A DNA stretch of 64,000 nt. It comes from JABMRF01 sp964434235 (lineage in GTDB: Bacteria; Patescibacteriota; Patescibacteriia; UBA11705; JABHMO01). The notes beneath the pieces were generated by a model. That model was not told the DNA's origin. It did no database searches and saw nothing but the letters and a program-made list of their open reading frames with translations. The stretch is from contig CAYSUN010000001.1 in assembly GCA_964434235.1 (NCBI GenBank), positions 1 through 64,000 of the forward strand, given 5' to 3'. Positions within the stretch are counted from its first letter, which is position 1. Each line of letters opens with the position of its first letter. The position numbers and the translations under genes are program-made. Shown here piece after piece: positions 7,301-15,895 of this stretch.

Positions 7301-8602
7301 ATGGATAAAGTTGTAGAACAACTTAAAGATCTAAGAAGTGTAAAACCAAAAAAAGACTGGGTAGCTACTCAGCGCGAACTTTTGTTGACTCAAATCAAAA
7401 GTCAAAGCGCTAGTAAACACCAGTCTGTTTTTATTAATGGTTGGTATTTATTTAAATCTGCTTTGCCAACTAGTTTTTTGCGATTTGCAGCTAAGCCAGT
7501 TGGTGCGTTTGTTGTGCTTTGTGTATTTGTGTTTAGTACTGGCATTTTAGGTGTAAATGCATCAAGAGCTAGTTTACCAGGTGATTTCCTTTACCCAGTA
7601 AAGCTAACAAGTGAAAAAGTGAAAGTTGGCTTTACTGTAGCAGGGGAAAAACAAGCAGAGTTACATGTTCAATTTGCTGAGGAGCGCGTTAATGAGATTG
7701 AAAAGGTTTCAGCTAATGAAATAGAATTGAGCAAGAAAAAAGATAAGATAAAAGTTGCTGTAGATGGATTAAAAAAGGAATTGGTCAAAGCTCAGGATAC
7801 TCTTGATAAAGCAAAAGATAACACCCAGCAAAAAGCTCAAAATGTTGTTGATTCTGCAAAAAAGGTAGATCAAAAAGCAACGGAACTTAATGAAAAAATT
7901 AAAAAAACCAAAGAAGGCTTATCAGAAGACCAAGAAATTACAGAAGCGTTAACTGAAGCAGAAGAAGCAGTTGAAAAAACTTCAGTTAAGGCGGTAGCAG
8001 TTATTGTTGATAAATATGTTGGTGGAGATGTTCAATTATCAGAAGTTGAATTAGTTGAAGTGATTGATAATAAAATTAATAATGCCAAAGAAAAAGTAAC
8101 CGCGATGACAGTGAAAGTTACTGAGGTCACAGCCAAGGCTGGCGAAGTAGCTGAAAATGCAAAAATTGTGAAAGAAATAGAGGATATGGAATTGGCAGAA
8201 GAAAATTTGTTAAAAGAATCAGTTGTTAGTGAAGGTGACACAGCTACAATTGAAAGAGATAGTACTGATGTTGTGAATGGAAATTTAGAGAATAATGTTA
8301 TCGAAGCTTCTGCGGTTATTGTTACGCCTACGACTGGAGTATCTAATATAAAGGCAGTTGAGGGACTTAAAGATAAACCGATCGAAGCAACTCAAATATT
8401 AACTGAGGCTAAAGATTTGTTGAATCATGGAGATTTGGCATCTGCGCTTGAGAAAATTCAACAAACAGCAGTTTTAACTAATCAAGTTAAACAAGATGTT
8501 AAAATACTTGATCAAGGATTAAATAAAGAAATTAGTGATGCTAAGGATGTAGCGGATTCTAAGGCAGAAGAACAATTGCTGAAAGAACCAAGTTTGAAGT
8601 AG
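7301..8602 (+). CDS. DUF5667-type membrane protein, probable anti-sigma partner
   Basis: A 433-aa protein with a ~60-residue cytoplasmic N-terminus, one membrane helix (residues 67-86), then PGDFLYPVKLTSEKV (93-107), the typical entry of the DUF5667 domain. The rest is a long Lys/Glu/Ala-rich helical region (coiled coil) outside the membrane, with the final part rich in KAEEQLL-type helices. Its place directly after the ECF sigma gene, and its topology, suggest that the N-terminus holds the sigma factor and the outer part senses the envelope (inference). No zinc-binding HxxxCxxC anti-sigma motif is visible, so it would be an unusual anti-sigma protein. Confidence 0.7.
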   Translation: MDKVVEQLKDLRSVKPKKDWVATQRELLLTQIKSQSASKHQSVFINGWYLFKSALPTSFLRFAAKPVGAFVVLCVFVFSTGILGVNASRASLPGDFLYPVKLTSEKVKVGFTVAGEKQAELHVQFAEERVNEIEKVSANEIELSKKKDKIKVAVDGLKKELVKAQDTLDKAKDNTQQKAQNVVDSAKKVDQKATELNEKIKKTKEGLSEDQEITEALTEAEEAVEKTSVKAVAVIVDKYVGGDVQLSEVELVEVIDNKINNAKEKVTAMTVKVTEVTAKAGEVAENAKIVKEIEDMELAEENLLKESVVSEGDTATIERDSTDVVNGNLENNVIEASAVIVTPTTGVSNIKAVEGLKDKPIEATQILTEAKDLLNHGDLASALEKIQQTAVLTNQVKQDVKILDQGLNKEISDAKDVADSKAEEQLLKEPSLK

Positions 8603-8656
8603 TTTAAGAATTAAAAAAAATAATTTTAAATACTAATTAATAAGTGAATAATAAAT

Positions 8657-8800
8657 CCTAAAGACTCTCTTTAGGTTGTAGTGGATAACAAAGGTCGGGC
8701 TCTTTCAATGGAGCATTCGCTGCAATAATAAAGTAATATAAAAGGTCTTGTTCAATGATTAATTCAATTGGTTAATTGTCGAATCTTAGACCAGACGGAG
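8657..8800 (+). promoter_or_regulatory. Structured leader of the S-layer-like gene
   Basis: The 210-base gap before the surface protein gene can fold. CCTAAAG (8657-8663) pairs perfectly with CTTTAGG (8669-8675). GCTC and GAGC form a small stem near 8699-8714. GGTCT (8744-8748) pairs with AGACC (8788-8792), enclosing an ATTAA/TTAAT inner stem. A GGAG (8797-8800) lies 12 bases before the ATG. Long stable leaders are typical of very abundant surface-protein mRNAs; this could be a stabilising 5' UTR (inference). Confidence 0.45.
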
Positions 8801-8812
8801 ATTTAATTAATT

Positions 8813-11800
8813 ATGCGAAAAGTTTTAACCTCATTTGTTGTTTTTACAACATTATTGTGGGCTATGGGCTTCGCAGCATTTATTCCTGTTGCTTCAGCTG
8901 CTACATTATCAGCTGGTGACTTGATTAAAGCTAGCGGAAAAGCAGTGTATTACTATGCTGCTGATGGTGGAAGATATACTTTCCCAACCGAATCCACATA
9001 CAAAACTTGGTATTCAGATTTCAGTACTGTTAAAACCATCACAGACGATGAATTAGCAGCTATTGATCTAAAAGGGAACGTTACAGTTCGCGCTGGATCT
9101 AAGTTAATCAAAATTACAACTGTACCAAAAGTATACGCTGTTGGTCCAGAAGGAATGCTTTACTGGGTCGAATCTGAAGCTGCTGCAAAGTTGCTTTGGG
9201 GCGATAACTGGGCATCAATGGTAATTGATGTTCCTGATGGATTCTTTACTAATTATACAAATAGTGGAGAGTCTCTAGACGGTACTGCTTATCCAGAAGG
9301 TGCATTGGTTTCTCCAACTTCTTCAGCTGATGTTTATTACGTCAATGCTGATGGATCATGGAGTAACATTGCAAACGAAACAGCTTTCAATCTAAATAAC
9401 TGGAATTGGAATTTCGTAGTAGAAACTGCTTTAACTTTGCCTAGTGCTGGTACTGCAATTTCAACTGCAATGTACAATGATGTATCCCAAGGTGGTGGTG
9501 CTGGTGTTGTAGCTAGTGGAAACCTTATGGTTGCTCTAAGCTCAATGACTCCTGCTGCACATTACGTATCTAAGGGTGCTCAGAATGTTTCCTTTGCCAA
9601 GTTTAATCTTGATGTCAATGGAAGCGTAACAATTAGTCAAATTGTTTTACAAAGAAAAGGTTTAGGTTATGATTCTGATTTAGGAACTGTTAGATTGTAC
9701 AATGGTACAACACAAATCGGTACTGATCAGTCATTTAACACAAACACTCACCAAGTAACATTTAAGAACCTTAATTGGACATTAACTAGCGATGCAGTAT
9801 TAACTGTAAAAGCTAATACAGCTGCTAGCCCATCAGGTACAAATGATTACTTTGAATTAGTATCTGTTTCTGCAGGTACTGCTTCAGTTGCTGGTCTTCC
9901 AGTAGCAGGTAATGCTATGGAATTCTCAAATCTATCTGTTGGTCAATTTGATGTTGATGCAGTTAGTGGAAGTTCTACTGTAACTGTAATTTCTGGTGCT
10001 ACTGACCAAGAATTAGGTTGCTGGAACTGGACTACAAGTTCAACAGAAGGCTTTTATGTTGATTCAGTAATGTTTACAAACATTGGTAGTGGCTCATCAA
10101 GTGATGCATTAAACTTTGTTCTAAAACAAGGTTTAACTGCTATTTCACCTGTAGTTGCTTCAATGTCAAGCAATGGAACACTTAATTTCGACATGACAGC
10201 TTCTCCTTATTTCCTTGATAAGAGTAAGGTAAAGAAAGTTTGTTTATATGGTGATATCGCTTCAGGTATTACTGTAACAAAGACTATTAGATTCCAAGTT
10301 GCTGAAGCAACTGATTTTGCTGCAAGAGGTGATAGTTCTGCTGGTGAAGTATTAACTACTTACAGTTCAGGAACAACCTTTGTTGCTCAATCAGCAAAAA
10401 CAAATACTATTGCCCAAGGAACAGCTACAATTTATCAAAGTGGTTCTTATAACCCAACATCTGGTACAAGTTTTGTAAAAGGTGTTACAGGAAATAAGAT
10501 GGCTGCTTATAAATTAACTGCTGGTGCTAATGAAGGTGTAGTTCTTACTAAGTTAAAGGTAACTTTAGCTGGAAATGTTAACGTTGCTAACACAGACTTT
10601 AATAACTGGATGCTATACAAGATAGTTGATGGTGTTGAAGTTGAAATCCCTGTTTCAGGTTCTGTTAGTGGCTTGACTATTACATTTGAAGATACTAATG
10701 ATGGATTACTTGAAGTTGCAAAATCAGAAACGGAACATTTAGTTGTTCGTGCTGATGTTAGCACTTTTGTAGGTGGTAATGAAACTGGTGCACACGTTTA
10801 CATTGGTGCTAATAGCGCAACTGGAAATGACACTTTGGTTAAAATCAAAGGGTTAGAATCAGGTGACTATGTAACTGATGGTGTTACAACTAGTGGTGTT
10901 GCTACAGGTAATGCACAGACATTCTCTGTTGGATCATATGGAACTTTAGTTGTTTCAAAGGCAACTTCATCTCCAAATGCTGACACTATTGCTAAGGGTA
11001 CAAGCAATGTTCATTTATTGGACGTTAACCTTTATGCAACTGGTGAAGACATGGAAGTATCTGATTTAGATATTACTTTGTACGAAGACGCTACTGCTAT
11101 CACAACTAATTTAGTTGATAGTGGAGATGTTACAAACGTTCATTTGACAAAAGCTGATGGAACTCCTCTTGGAACTGCTTGCAGTGCCCCAAGTACAGGT
11201 GTTTGTAGCTTTAGTTTTTCTTTGGATGTTCCAAAGGAATTAAATACAATAGTCAAAGTTTACGCTGATATTCCATCAAGCGAATCAGGTGGCTATGTAT
11301 ACGCGACTATGGATACAGCTGATACTGATATCACCTCTACAGGTGCTTTCTCAGCTGCTGATATCACTGAATCTGGTACAGCTATTGGTGGTATTATGAC
11401 TGTTGGTTCTCCAACTGTTGTAGCTGCTATGGCTACATCTCCTATTACAGGAAGCTATGTAATTAACTCAACTGGTGTTACTTTCGGAAAGCTTGTGCTA
11501 ACTGCTGGTACATCAGAAGATGTAAAGATTACAAGTCTTAAAGTTTCAGCTGGTGTTAATACTGATGATTTGGATGCTGCATCAACTGCAAACACAAAAT
11601 TCCAAAACGTTAAATTATTAAATTTTGCTACTCCAACTACTCAGTACGGTACAACTCAGAATTTTACTGATGGTACTCCTGATTACGTTACATTTAGTGG
11701 AATCAATAATTTGACAATTCCTGCTGGACAAAGTGTTACTCTAGCTATCGTTGCTGATGCTATTGGTTCATCTGGCTCATTTGAATTCGGTGTTGCTGAT

Positions 11801-13039
11801 GCAGCTACTGAAATCACAGGTACAGGTGTAAGTTCAAATGCTTCAGCTACAATCACTCCAAATGGTTCAACTATAGTTAGTTCTGTTGCTACTTTGACAA
11901 CTGTAGGTACATTGAAAGTTGAGAAATCAGCTGACATGCCTGCTGCTGCTCAATTAGTATCAGGTTCAACTGGTAATGAATTAATGAAGTATAAATTAAC
12001 AGCTTCATACGAAAATGTTGACATTACTTTATTGCCTATTTATTACACAGGTACTGTAGCTGACATTGCTAATGTTAAGTTATACTTAAATGGTACAATC
12101 TTAGGTTCAACTAGCGGTTATACATTAACTGCAGCTGCTAAGAGTATCAACTTTAGTTCAGGTACATTTGTTGTTGTAAAAGACACAGCTTCTACCTTGA
12201 CTATTAAGGCTGACTTAAATCCAAAAGCACAAGTTACAACTTCAGCTTCTGATATCTTTATTGGTATTGGAGACTCTGATGGAGATAACTCAACTTGGGC
12301 AGGTGCTGGTAGTTATATGATCACTGCTAAGGGTTCTTCTTCTGGCGCAACTGTAACAGCTGCTAACATCACTTCAACTGGTGCTGCTGGTGGTTATGTC
12401 TATGGTTCAGAAAACTTCACTGTTCACAAAGGTATCTTGACTGTTACTTTGAACTCAAACTCTCCTGACGGAACTGCTACTGCAGGTGCTGGTAAGGAAG
12501 TTATGAGATTTGATTTAACTGCTACTGGTGATGATATCCAATTGAACGAAATTGAATTCTGTGTATCAGGTAGTGCTACTGACGTAACTGGTTTAGGTAG
12601 TGTTACTTTGAAGGATTCTTCAGGTTCTAATACTTACGCTACAATTACTGCAGCTGCATTTGAAACTTATAATGATGCTGTAGTCGGCGCAAGTACTTAT
12701 TATCCAATGGATCCAGGTATCTCAGGTGGTTCATGTTTCTCAATCGGTGAAACAGCTGATGTTGGTGTTACTGCTGGTGATAGTATCGTTGCATGGACAG
12801 CTTCAGGTGTTGGTCCTTCAATTTCTGCTGGTGAAACAAAGACATTCAAACTTTACGGCGACACAACTGGTGCTGCTACAAACAAGACTTTGCAGGTTAC
12901 TATTGGTCCTAACTCAACAGGTGCCAATGCTGCAACAACAAGTGGTGTAGTGTTTGAAGATTCTTCAACTACTGAAATCGATGACATTGATCCATCGATC
13001 AAGAACTTACCTTTAGCGGGTGGTTCATTGGTCTACTAA
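8813..13039 (+). CDS. Giant S-layer-like surface protein, 1408 aa
   Basis: Has a clear signal peptide (residues 1-29, cleavage after VASAA). Residues ~45-220 form a module with repeated V-KVY-V-(P/A)-xG-(ML)-W/YWV-xxE units and aromatic NW and FF residues. The rest is Thr/Ser/Ala/Gly-rich with ~6 beta-sandwich-like repeats recognisable by patterns such as AxYKLTAGxNEGVVLTKLKV (near 565), MRFDLTATGDDIQLNEIEF (near 1230) and related strands. Cysteine is scarce. Codon use shifts to GCT/GGT/ACT/AAC-rich choices and an independent strong terminator follows, both signs of high expression. It probably coats the cell as an array. The ECF sigma/DUF5667 pair upstream may control it. I cannot assign a glycosylation or anchoring mechanism. 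Confidence 0.8.
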   Translation: MRKVLTSFVVFTTLLWAMGFAAFIPVASAATLSAGDLIKASGKAVYYYAADGGRYTFPTESTYKTWYSDFSTVKTITDDELAAIDLKGNVTVRAGSKLIKITTVPKVYAVGPEGMLYWVESEAAAKLLWGDNWASMVIDVPDGFFTNYTNSGESLDGTAYPEGALVSPTSSADVYYVNADGSWSNIANETAFNLNNWNWNFVVETALTLPSAGTAISTAMYNDVSQGGGAGVVASGNLMVALSSMTPAAHYVSKGAQNVSFAKFNLDVNGSVTISQIVLQRKGLGYDSDLGTVRLYNGTTQIGTDQSFNTNTHQVTFKNLNWTLTSDAVLTVKANTAASPSGTNDYFELVSVSAGTASVAGLPVAGNAMEFSNLSVGQFDVDAVSGSSTVTVISGATDQELGCWNWTTSSTEGFYVDSVMFTNIGSGSSSDALNFVLKQGLTAISPVVASMSSNGTLNFDMTASPYFLDKSKVKKVCLYGDIASGITVTKTIRFQVAEATDFAARGDSSAGEVLTTYSSGTTFVAQSAKTNTIAQGTATIYQSGSYNPTSGTSFVKGVTGNKMAAYKLTAGANEGVVLTKLKVTLAGNVNVANTDFNNWMLYKIVDGVEVEIPVSGSVSGLTITFEDTNDGLLEVAKSETEHLVVRADVSTFVGGNETGAHVYIGANSATGNDTLVKIKGLESGDYVTDGVTTSGVATGNAQTFSVGSYGTLVVSKATSSPNADTIAKGTSNVHLLDVNLYATGEDMEVSDLDITLYEDATAITTNLVDSGDVTNVHLTKADGTPLGTACSAPSTGVCSFSFSLDVPKELNTIVKVYADIPSSESGGYVYATMDTADTDITSTGAFSAADITESGTAIGGIMTVGSPTVVAAMATSPITGSYVINSTGVTFGKLVLTAGTSEDVKITSLKVSAGVNTDDLDAASTANTKFQNVKLLNFATPTTQYGTTQNFTDGTPDYVTFSGINNLTIPAGQSVTLAIVADAIGSSGSFEFGVADAATEITGTGVSSNASATITPNGSTIVSSVATLTTVGTLKVEKSADMPAAAQLVSGSTGNELMKYKLTASYENVDITLLPIYYTGTVADIANVKLYLNGTILGSTSGYTLTAAAKSINFSSGTFVVVKDTASTLTIKADLNPKAQVTTSASDIFIGIGDSDGDNSTWAGAGSYMITAKGSSSGATVTAANITSTGAAGGYVYGSENFTVHKGILTVTLNSNSPDGTATAGAGKEVMRFDLTATGDDIQLNEIEFCVSGSATDVTGLGSVTLKDSSGSNTYATITAAAFETYNDAVVGASTYYPMDPGISGGSCFSIGETADVGVTAGDSIVAWTASGVGPSISAGETKTFKLYGDTTGAATNKTLQVTIGPNSTGANAATTSGVVFEDSSTTEIDDIDPSIKNLPLAGGSLVY

Positions 13040-13064
13040 TTTCTACTGGAATCGTTGATATATT

Positions 13065-13102
13065 CCAAGCCTCTCGGTTCGCCGGGGGGCTTGGTTTTTT
13101 TT
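13065..13102 (+). terminator. Strong terminator after the S-layer-like gene
   Basis: A 13-bp stem (13065-13077 with 13082-13094, two G-T pairs) closed by a TTCG loop and followed by eight T residues. It is the strongest terminator in the window, fitting a highly transcribed gene. Confidence 0.95.
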
Positions 13103-13243
13103 AGTAATTTGCTATAATTAAAATAGTTAAAATGTAAAAGTTGACAGGTAAAAGTATTGTTTTATTACTTAATATTTAATACTTTTTTCTTTTTACTTTT
13201 TCTTTTTAACTTTATAAACTTTTAACTTTTAACTAATGTTAGT
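13103..13243. repeat. Short AT-rich repeat mosaic
   Basis: TATAAT near 13112 may be a -10 element. From ~13160 the gap consists of the same ACTTAATATTTAATACTT and ACTTTTAACTTTTAAC words found in the other repeat gaps. No palindrome copy is present here. Confidence 0.5.
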
Positions 13244-13909
13244 ATGAACAAAAAAAACATCGCAGTTATAGCTATTATTGCTGTAATTTTAATTGCAGGA
13301 GGTCTTTTGATTAATCGTTATTATTTTTTAGATAATAACCGAGTAATTGATAAATTATTAACAATAAATGGGACGGTCGAATTGACTGATGCTCAACTCA
13401 GCGTTATTGAAGAATCAAGAAAGATTTTAAATGAGGATCCAAATAATTATCAGGCACTTTTAGATGTTGCAGTTTTAAAGCAAGCAGCTGGTGATATCGA
13501 TGGGGCGATTGCCATGTATGAAAATTTAATGGAACTACGTCCAAAGGATATTATGATCTATAATAATTTAGGAACTATTTATTATAATCGAGGTGAGTAT
13601 GAAAAATCTGAAGAAATGTATCTATATATTTTAGATAATATAACTTATAAATGGATAAATTCTTACAATGAATTATTAAATATTTATCAATATCATTTGA
13701 CTGATAAAAAAGATAAGTTTGAAAAATATATTATTGATGGTGTAGAAAAATATGAAGAAATGAAACCAGTTTTAGCCTCAAAAGCAGCAGTTTATTTTGA
13801 TGATGTTATGAATGACAAAGTCAATGCTATTAAATATTATGAATTAACAGTTGAGTTGAATTCAAATAATATCACTGCCAAGAATCGTCTTGCAGAATTA
13901 AAAAAATAA
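13244..13909 (+). CDS. Membrane-anchored TPR protein
   Basis: 221 aa. A single N-terminal membrane helix (residues 6-24) is followed by an extracytoplasmic helical region with two to three tetratricopeptide units, clearest at residues 66-135 (NYQALLDVAVLKQAAGDIDG, then IMIYNNLGTIYYNRGEYEKS). A further degenerate unit lies at the C-terminus (KAAVYFDDVMNDKVNAIKYY). TPR arrays bind partner proteins, so it may organise the surface proteins on either side (inference). No SD precedes the ATG. Confidence 0.75.
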   Translation: MNKKNIAVIAIIAVILIAGGLLINRYYFLDNNRVIDKLLTINGTVELTDAQLSVIEESRKILNEDPNNYQALLDVAVLKQAAGDIDGAIAMYENLMELRPKDIMIYNNLGTIYYNRGEYEKSEEMYLYILDNITYKWINSYNELLNIYQYHLTDKKDKFEKYIIDGVEKYEEMKPVLASKAAVYFDDVMNDKVNAIKYYELTVELNSNNITAKNRLAELKK

Positions 13910-13934
13910 TTGTTTAAAAAGTAAAAATAAAAAT

Positions 13935-15524
13935 ATGAAAAATTATTTGTATTTATTCTTCTGTTTAAGTTTATTTATCGCCCCAAGTATAGCCTTGGCA
14001 TCTGAACCTGTTATAAATTTGAATACTTTAGATTTGCCAGACTATATTTATGCAGGCACATTTGATAACTTAGTTGTTGATTTCAATATTAATATTGATG
14101 GTGCTGATACTTTGACTGATTTTACTTTGAAAAATCACAATAATGCATCTAATGCTATTGAAATTGATAAATTTGTTTTGTATGCAGATGATGGTGATGG
14201 GATTTTTGAAGGATATGGATTTGATACAGAAATAGCTCAATCAGTATTTCGATCAAGTAGTTATGCCTGGGCGTTTGAAAATCTAAATTATGATTTAAGC
14301 ATTGGAGAAAATAGATTTTTTATTACAGTTGAAACATTGAGAAAAGGCTCTACTGGTAGAATTTTTGACTTATATTTTCCTATAAAATACGACGGAAATG
14401 GTGACTCTGTTTATGATATCGGAGATACTGGTTTTTTCTTTGGTTCAAATTCAGTTTTGTCTGATAGCGTTCTTGAATATGATGAAACTCCAAAATATAA
14501 ACTTATTTCTGGTGATGGATGGGCTCCTGTCATTTTGATTACTAATTTAGCTAATGATCAAATTATATCAGGTGATAGTTATAAATTCATTGGTCGGACG
14601 CGTGATCAAGGCGGGTCTTACGCTTCTTATGTTAATATTTGTTTAGATAGTGTTTGCGAAAGTGTTGATGATACTGGTGCTCATTTTGATACTTGGGAAT
14701 ATAGCTGGGAAAATGTTACGCCTGGTTTTCATAATGTTTATGCCCAAACAGAGGATTTTAATGGTAATGAAGCCTCAACTGAAGTTTTTACTATGCAGTT
14801 TGTTCAAGCAGTAGCGCCAGAAGTTGTTTTTTCTGCAACTAATTCTTCAGTTGTAACTGATAAAATAATCGCTAAAGGTGATCAAGTTGATCCAGTCCGT
14901 TTAGATATTGTATTAAAAGATTCTAATAATCAACCAATTGCGAATAAAATTGTTCGAGTTAGTGAGGTTAATGATGGATTGGATATAATTATAAAAACTA
15001 AATATACAGATTTAAATGGGCAAGTTAGTTTTAAGCTTCGTTCAGCTGTCCCTGGTTTGAAATCTATCAATGTAACAACTGATGAAGGTGATGTAATTAA
15101 ACAAGGTCTTAGTCTTGAATTTACTGAAGTTGCGTTAGACTTAGATTATACTGAAGGTCGTTGGCTTAAACTTGCTGATCAATCGGCTGTATATTTTTTG
15201 GATGAAAATAACATTCGCCATGCGTATCCTAATTTAGCAGTTTGGCAAAGTTATTTTGAAGATGATTTTTCTTTTGTCGAAACAATTTCTGTTGCTGAAA
15301 TAGCTAATTATGCTTTGGGTAGAAATGTGCCTTTTAATTCTGGGGCTTTGCTAAAAATTCCTTCAGTTGCCAAAGTTTATTATGTTGCGCAAAATGGTTT
15401 AATCCATTGGGTTACAGATGAAGCGATCGCAGTATCACTTTATGGGTCGAATTGGGCTAAGTTAGTTAAAGATTTGCCGGAGTCATTTTTCTTGGATTAT
15501 TCAGTTGGTGGGGATATTGAATAA
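13935..15524 (+). CDS. Secreted surface protein sharing a module with the S-layer-like protein
   Basis: 529 aa with a signal peptide (1-22, cleavage after IALA). Residues ~25-180 and ~185-290 look like beta-sandwich domains; the stretch ~300-395 is an Ig-like/Big-type domain (NQPIANKIVRVSEVNDGLDI, then a GQVSFKLRSAVPGLKSINVT strand pair). The last ~115 residues repeat the module at the N-terminus of the 1408-aa protein: KIPSVAKVYYVAQNGLIHWV and SNWAKLVKDLPESFF here against KITTVPKVYAVGPEGMLYWV and DNWASMVIDVPDGFF there. The module therefore sits at opposite ends of two neighbouring surface proteins, suggesting a common attachment function (inference). Confidence 0.75.
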   Translation: MKNYLYLFFCLSLFIAPSIALASEPVINLNTLDLPDYIYAGTFDNLVVDFNINIDGADTLTDFTLKNHNNASNAIEIDKFVLYADDGDGIFEGYGFDTEIAQSVFRSSSYAWAFENLNYDLSIGENRFFITVETLRKGSTGRIFDLYFPIKYDGNGDSVYDIGDTGFFFGSNSVLSDSVLEYDETPKYKLISGDGWAPVILITNLANDQIISGDSYKFIGRTRDQGGSYASYVNICLDSVCESVDDTGAHFDTWEYSWENVTPGFHNVYAQTEDFNGNEASTEVFTMQFVQAVAPEVVFSATNSSVVTDKIIAKGDQVDPVRLDIVLKDSNNQPIANKIVRVSEVNDGLDIIIKTKYTDLNGQVSFKLRSAVPGLKSINVTTDEGDVIKQGLSLEFTEVALDLDYTEGRWLKLADQSAVYFLDENNIRHAYPNLAVWQSYFEDDFSFVETISVAEIANYALGRNVPFNSGALLKIPSVAKVYYVAQNGLIHWVTDEAIAVSLYGSNWAKLVKDLPESFFLDYSVGGDIE

Positions 15525-15601
15525 AAAATAAAACGGTAAATAGTAAATAAAAGTATTAAGTGTTAAGTATTAAGTGAAAAAGTAAACGATAAATAGTAAA
15601 T
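15525..15601. repeat. Reverse-complement repeat mosaic
   Basis: Words such as AAGTATTAAGTGTTAAGTAT and GTAAACGATAAATAGTAAAT are the reverse complements of the words in the other gaps, so the repeat family occurs here in the opposite orientation. Confidence 0.6.
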
Positions 15602-15636
15602 AAAAAACGCCACGCTTTAGTAGGGTGTTTTTTATA
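15602..15636 (+). terminator. Terminator after the surface protein gene
   Basis: AAAACGCC and GGTGTTTT pair (one G-T) around a 13-base loop, followed by TTTT. It lies ~80 bases after the stop. Confidence 0.6.
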
Positions 15637-15662
15637 AAAAAGTTATCCACAGCGGAAGAAGG

Positions 15663-15695
15663 CTTGTCGGGGCAACTCGTCAGGTTTTTTGTTTT
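15663..15695 (+). terminator. Second terminator-like hairpin
   Basis: CTTGTCG and CGTCAGG pair with one T-T mismatch around GGGCAACT, followed by TTTTTTGTTTTT. It is either a back-up terminator or a remnant of a small element. Confidence 0.5.
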
Positions 15696-15833
15696 TAAAA
15701 ATTTACCATAGAAAAGTGTTTAAAATCATGTCGACCTGGTTCGTCAGTATTTGTTTTGTAATCAAAAAAGTATTAGTCATAATATTAATGAAGGACGAGC
15801 TATGCGAGTCCAGCCGCGCGCCAGCGCCAATGT

Positions 15834-15850
15834 GGGGGGGGGGGGGGGGG
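15834..15850. repeat. 17-base poly-G tract in a GC-rich patch
   Basis: Seventeen consecutive G residues, preceded by a GC-rich patch (CCGCGCGCCAGCGCC near 15813-15828), in a genome that is otherwise AT-rich. It ends 20 bp before a TATAAT (15871-15876). The palindrome CCTGGCCAGG (15857-15866) lies between them. Either a contingency (phase-variable) tract or a sequencing/assembly artefact; the sequence alone cannot decide. Confidence 0.7.
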
Positions 15851-15870
15851 TAGTGTCCTGGCCAGGGACG

Positions 15871-15876
15871 TATAAT
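15871..15876 (+). promoter_or_regulatory. -10 element of the RAYT-like gene
   Basis: A perfect TATAAT lies 19 bases before the ATG at 15896. No -35 match is found at 17 bp; that position is occupied by the end of the poly-G tract, so tract length could alter promoter geometry (inference). Confidence 0.4.
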
Positions 15877-15895
15877 TAACTTAAAAGAAATTCTT

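Noticed and set aside
12726..12950. 74-aa plus-strand ORF inside the S-layer-like gene
   Set aside because: Out-of-frame product of repetitive GCT/GGT/ACT codons with no start signal of its own.
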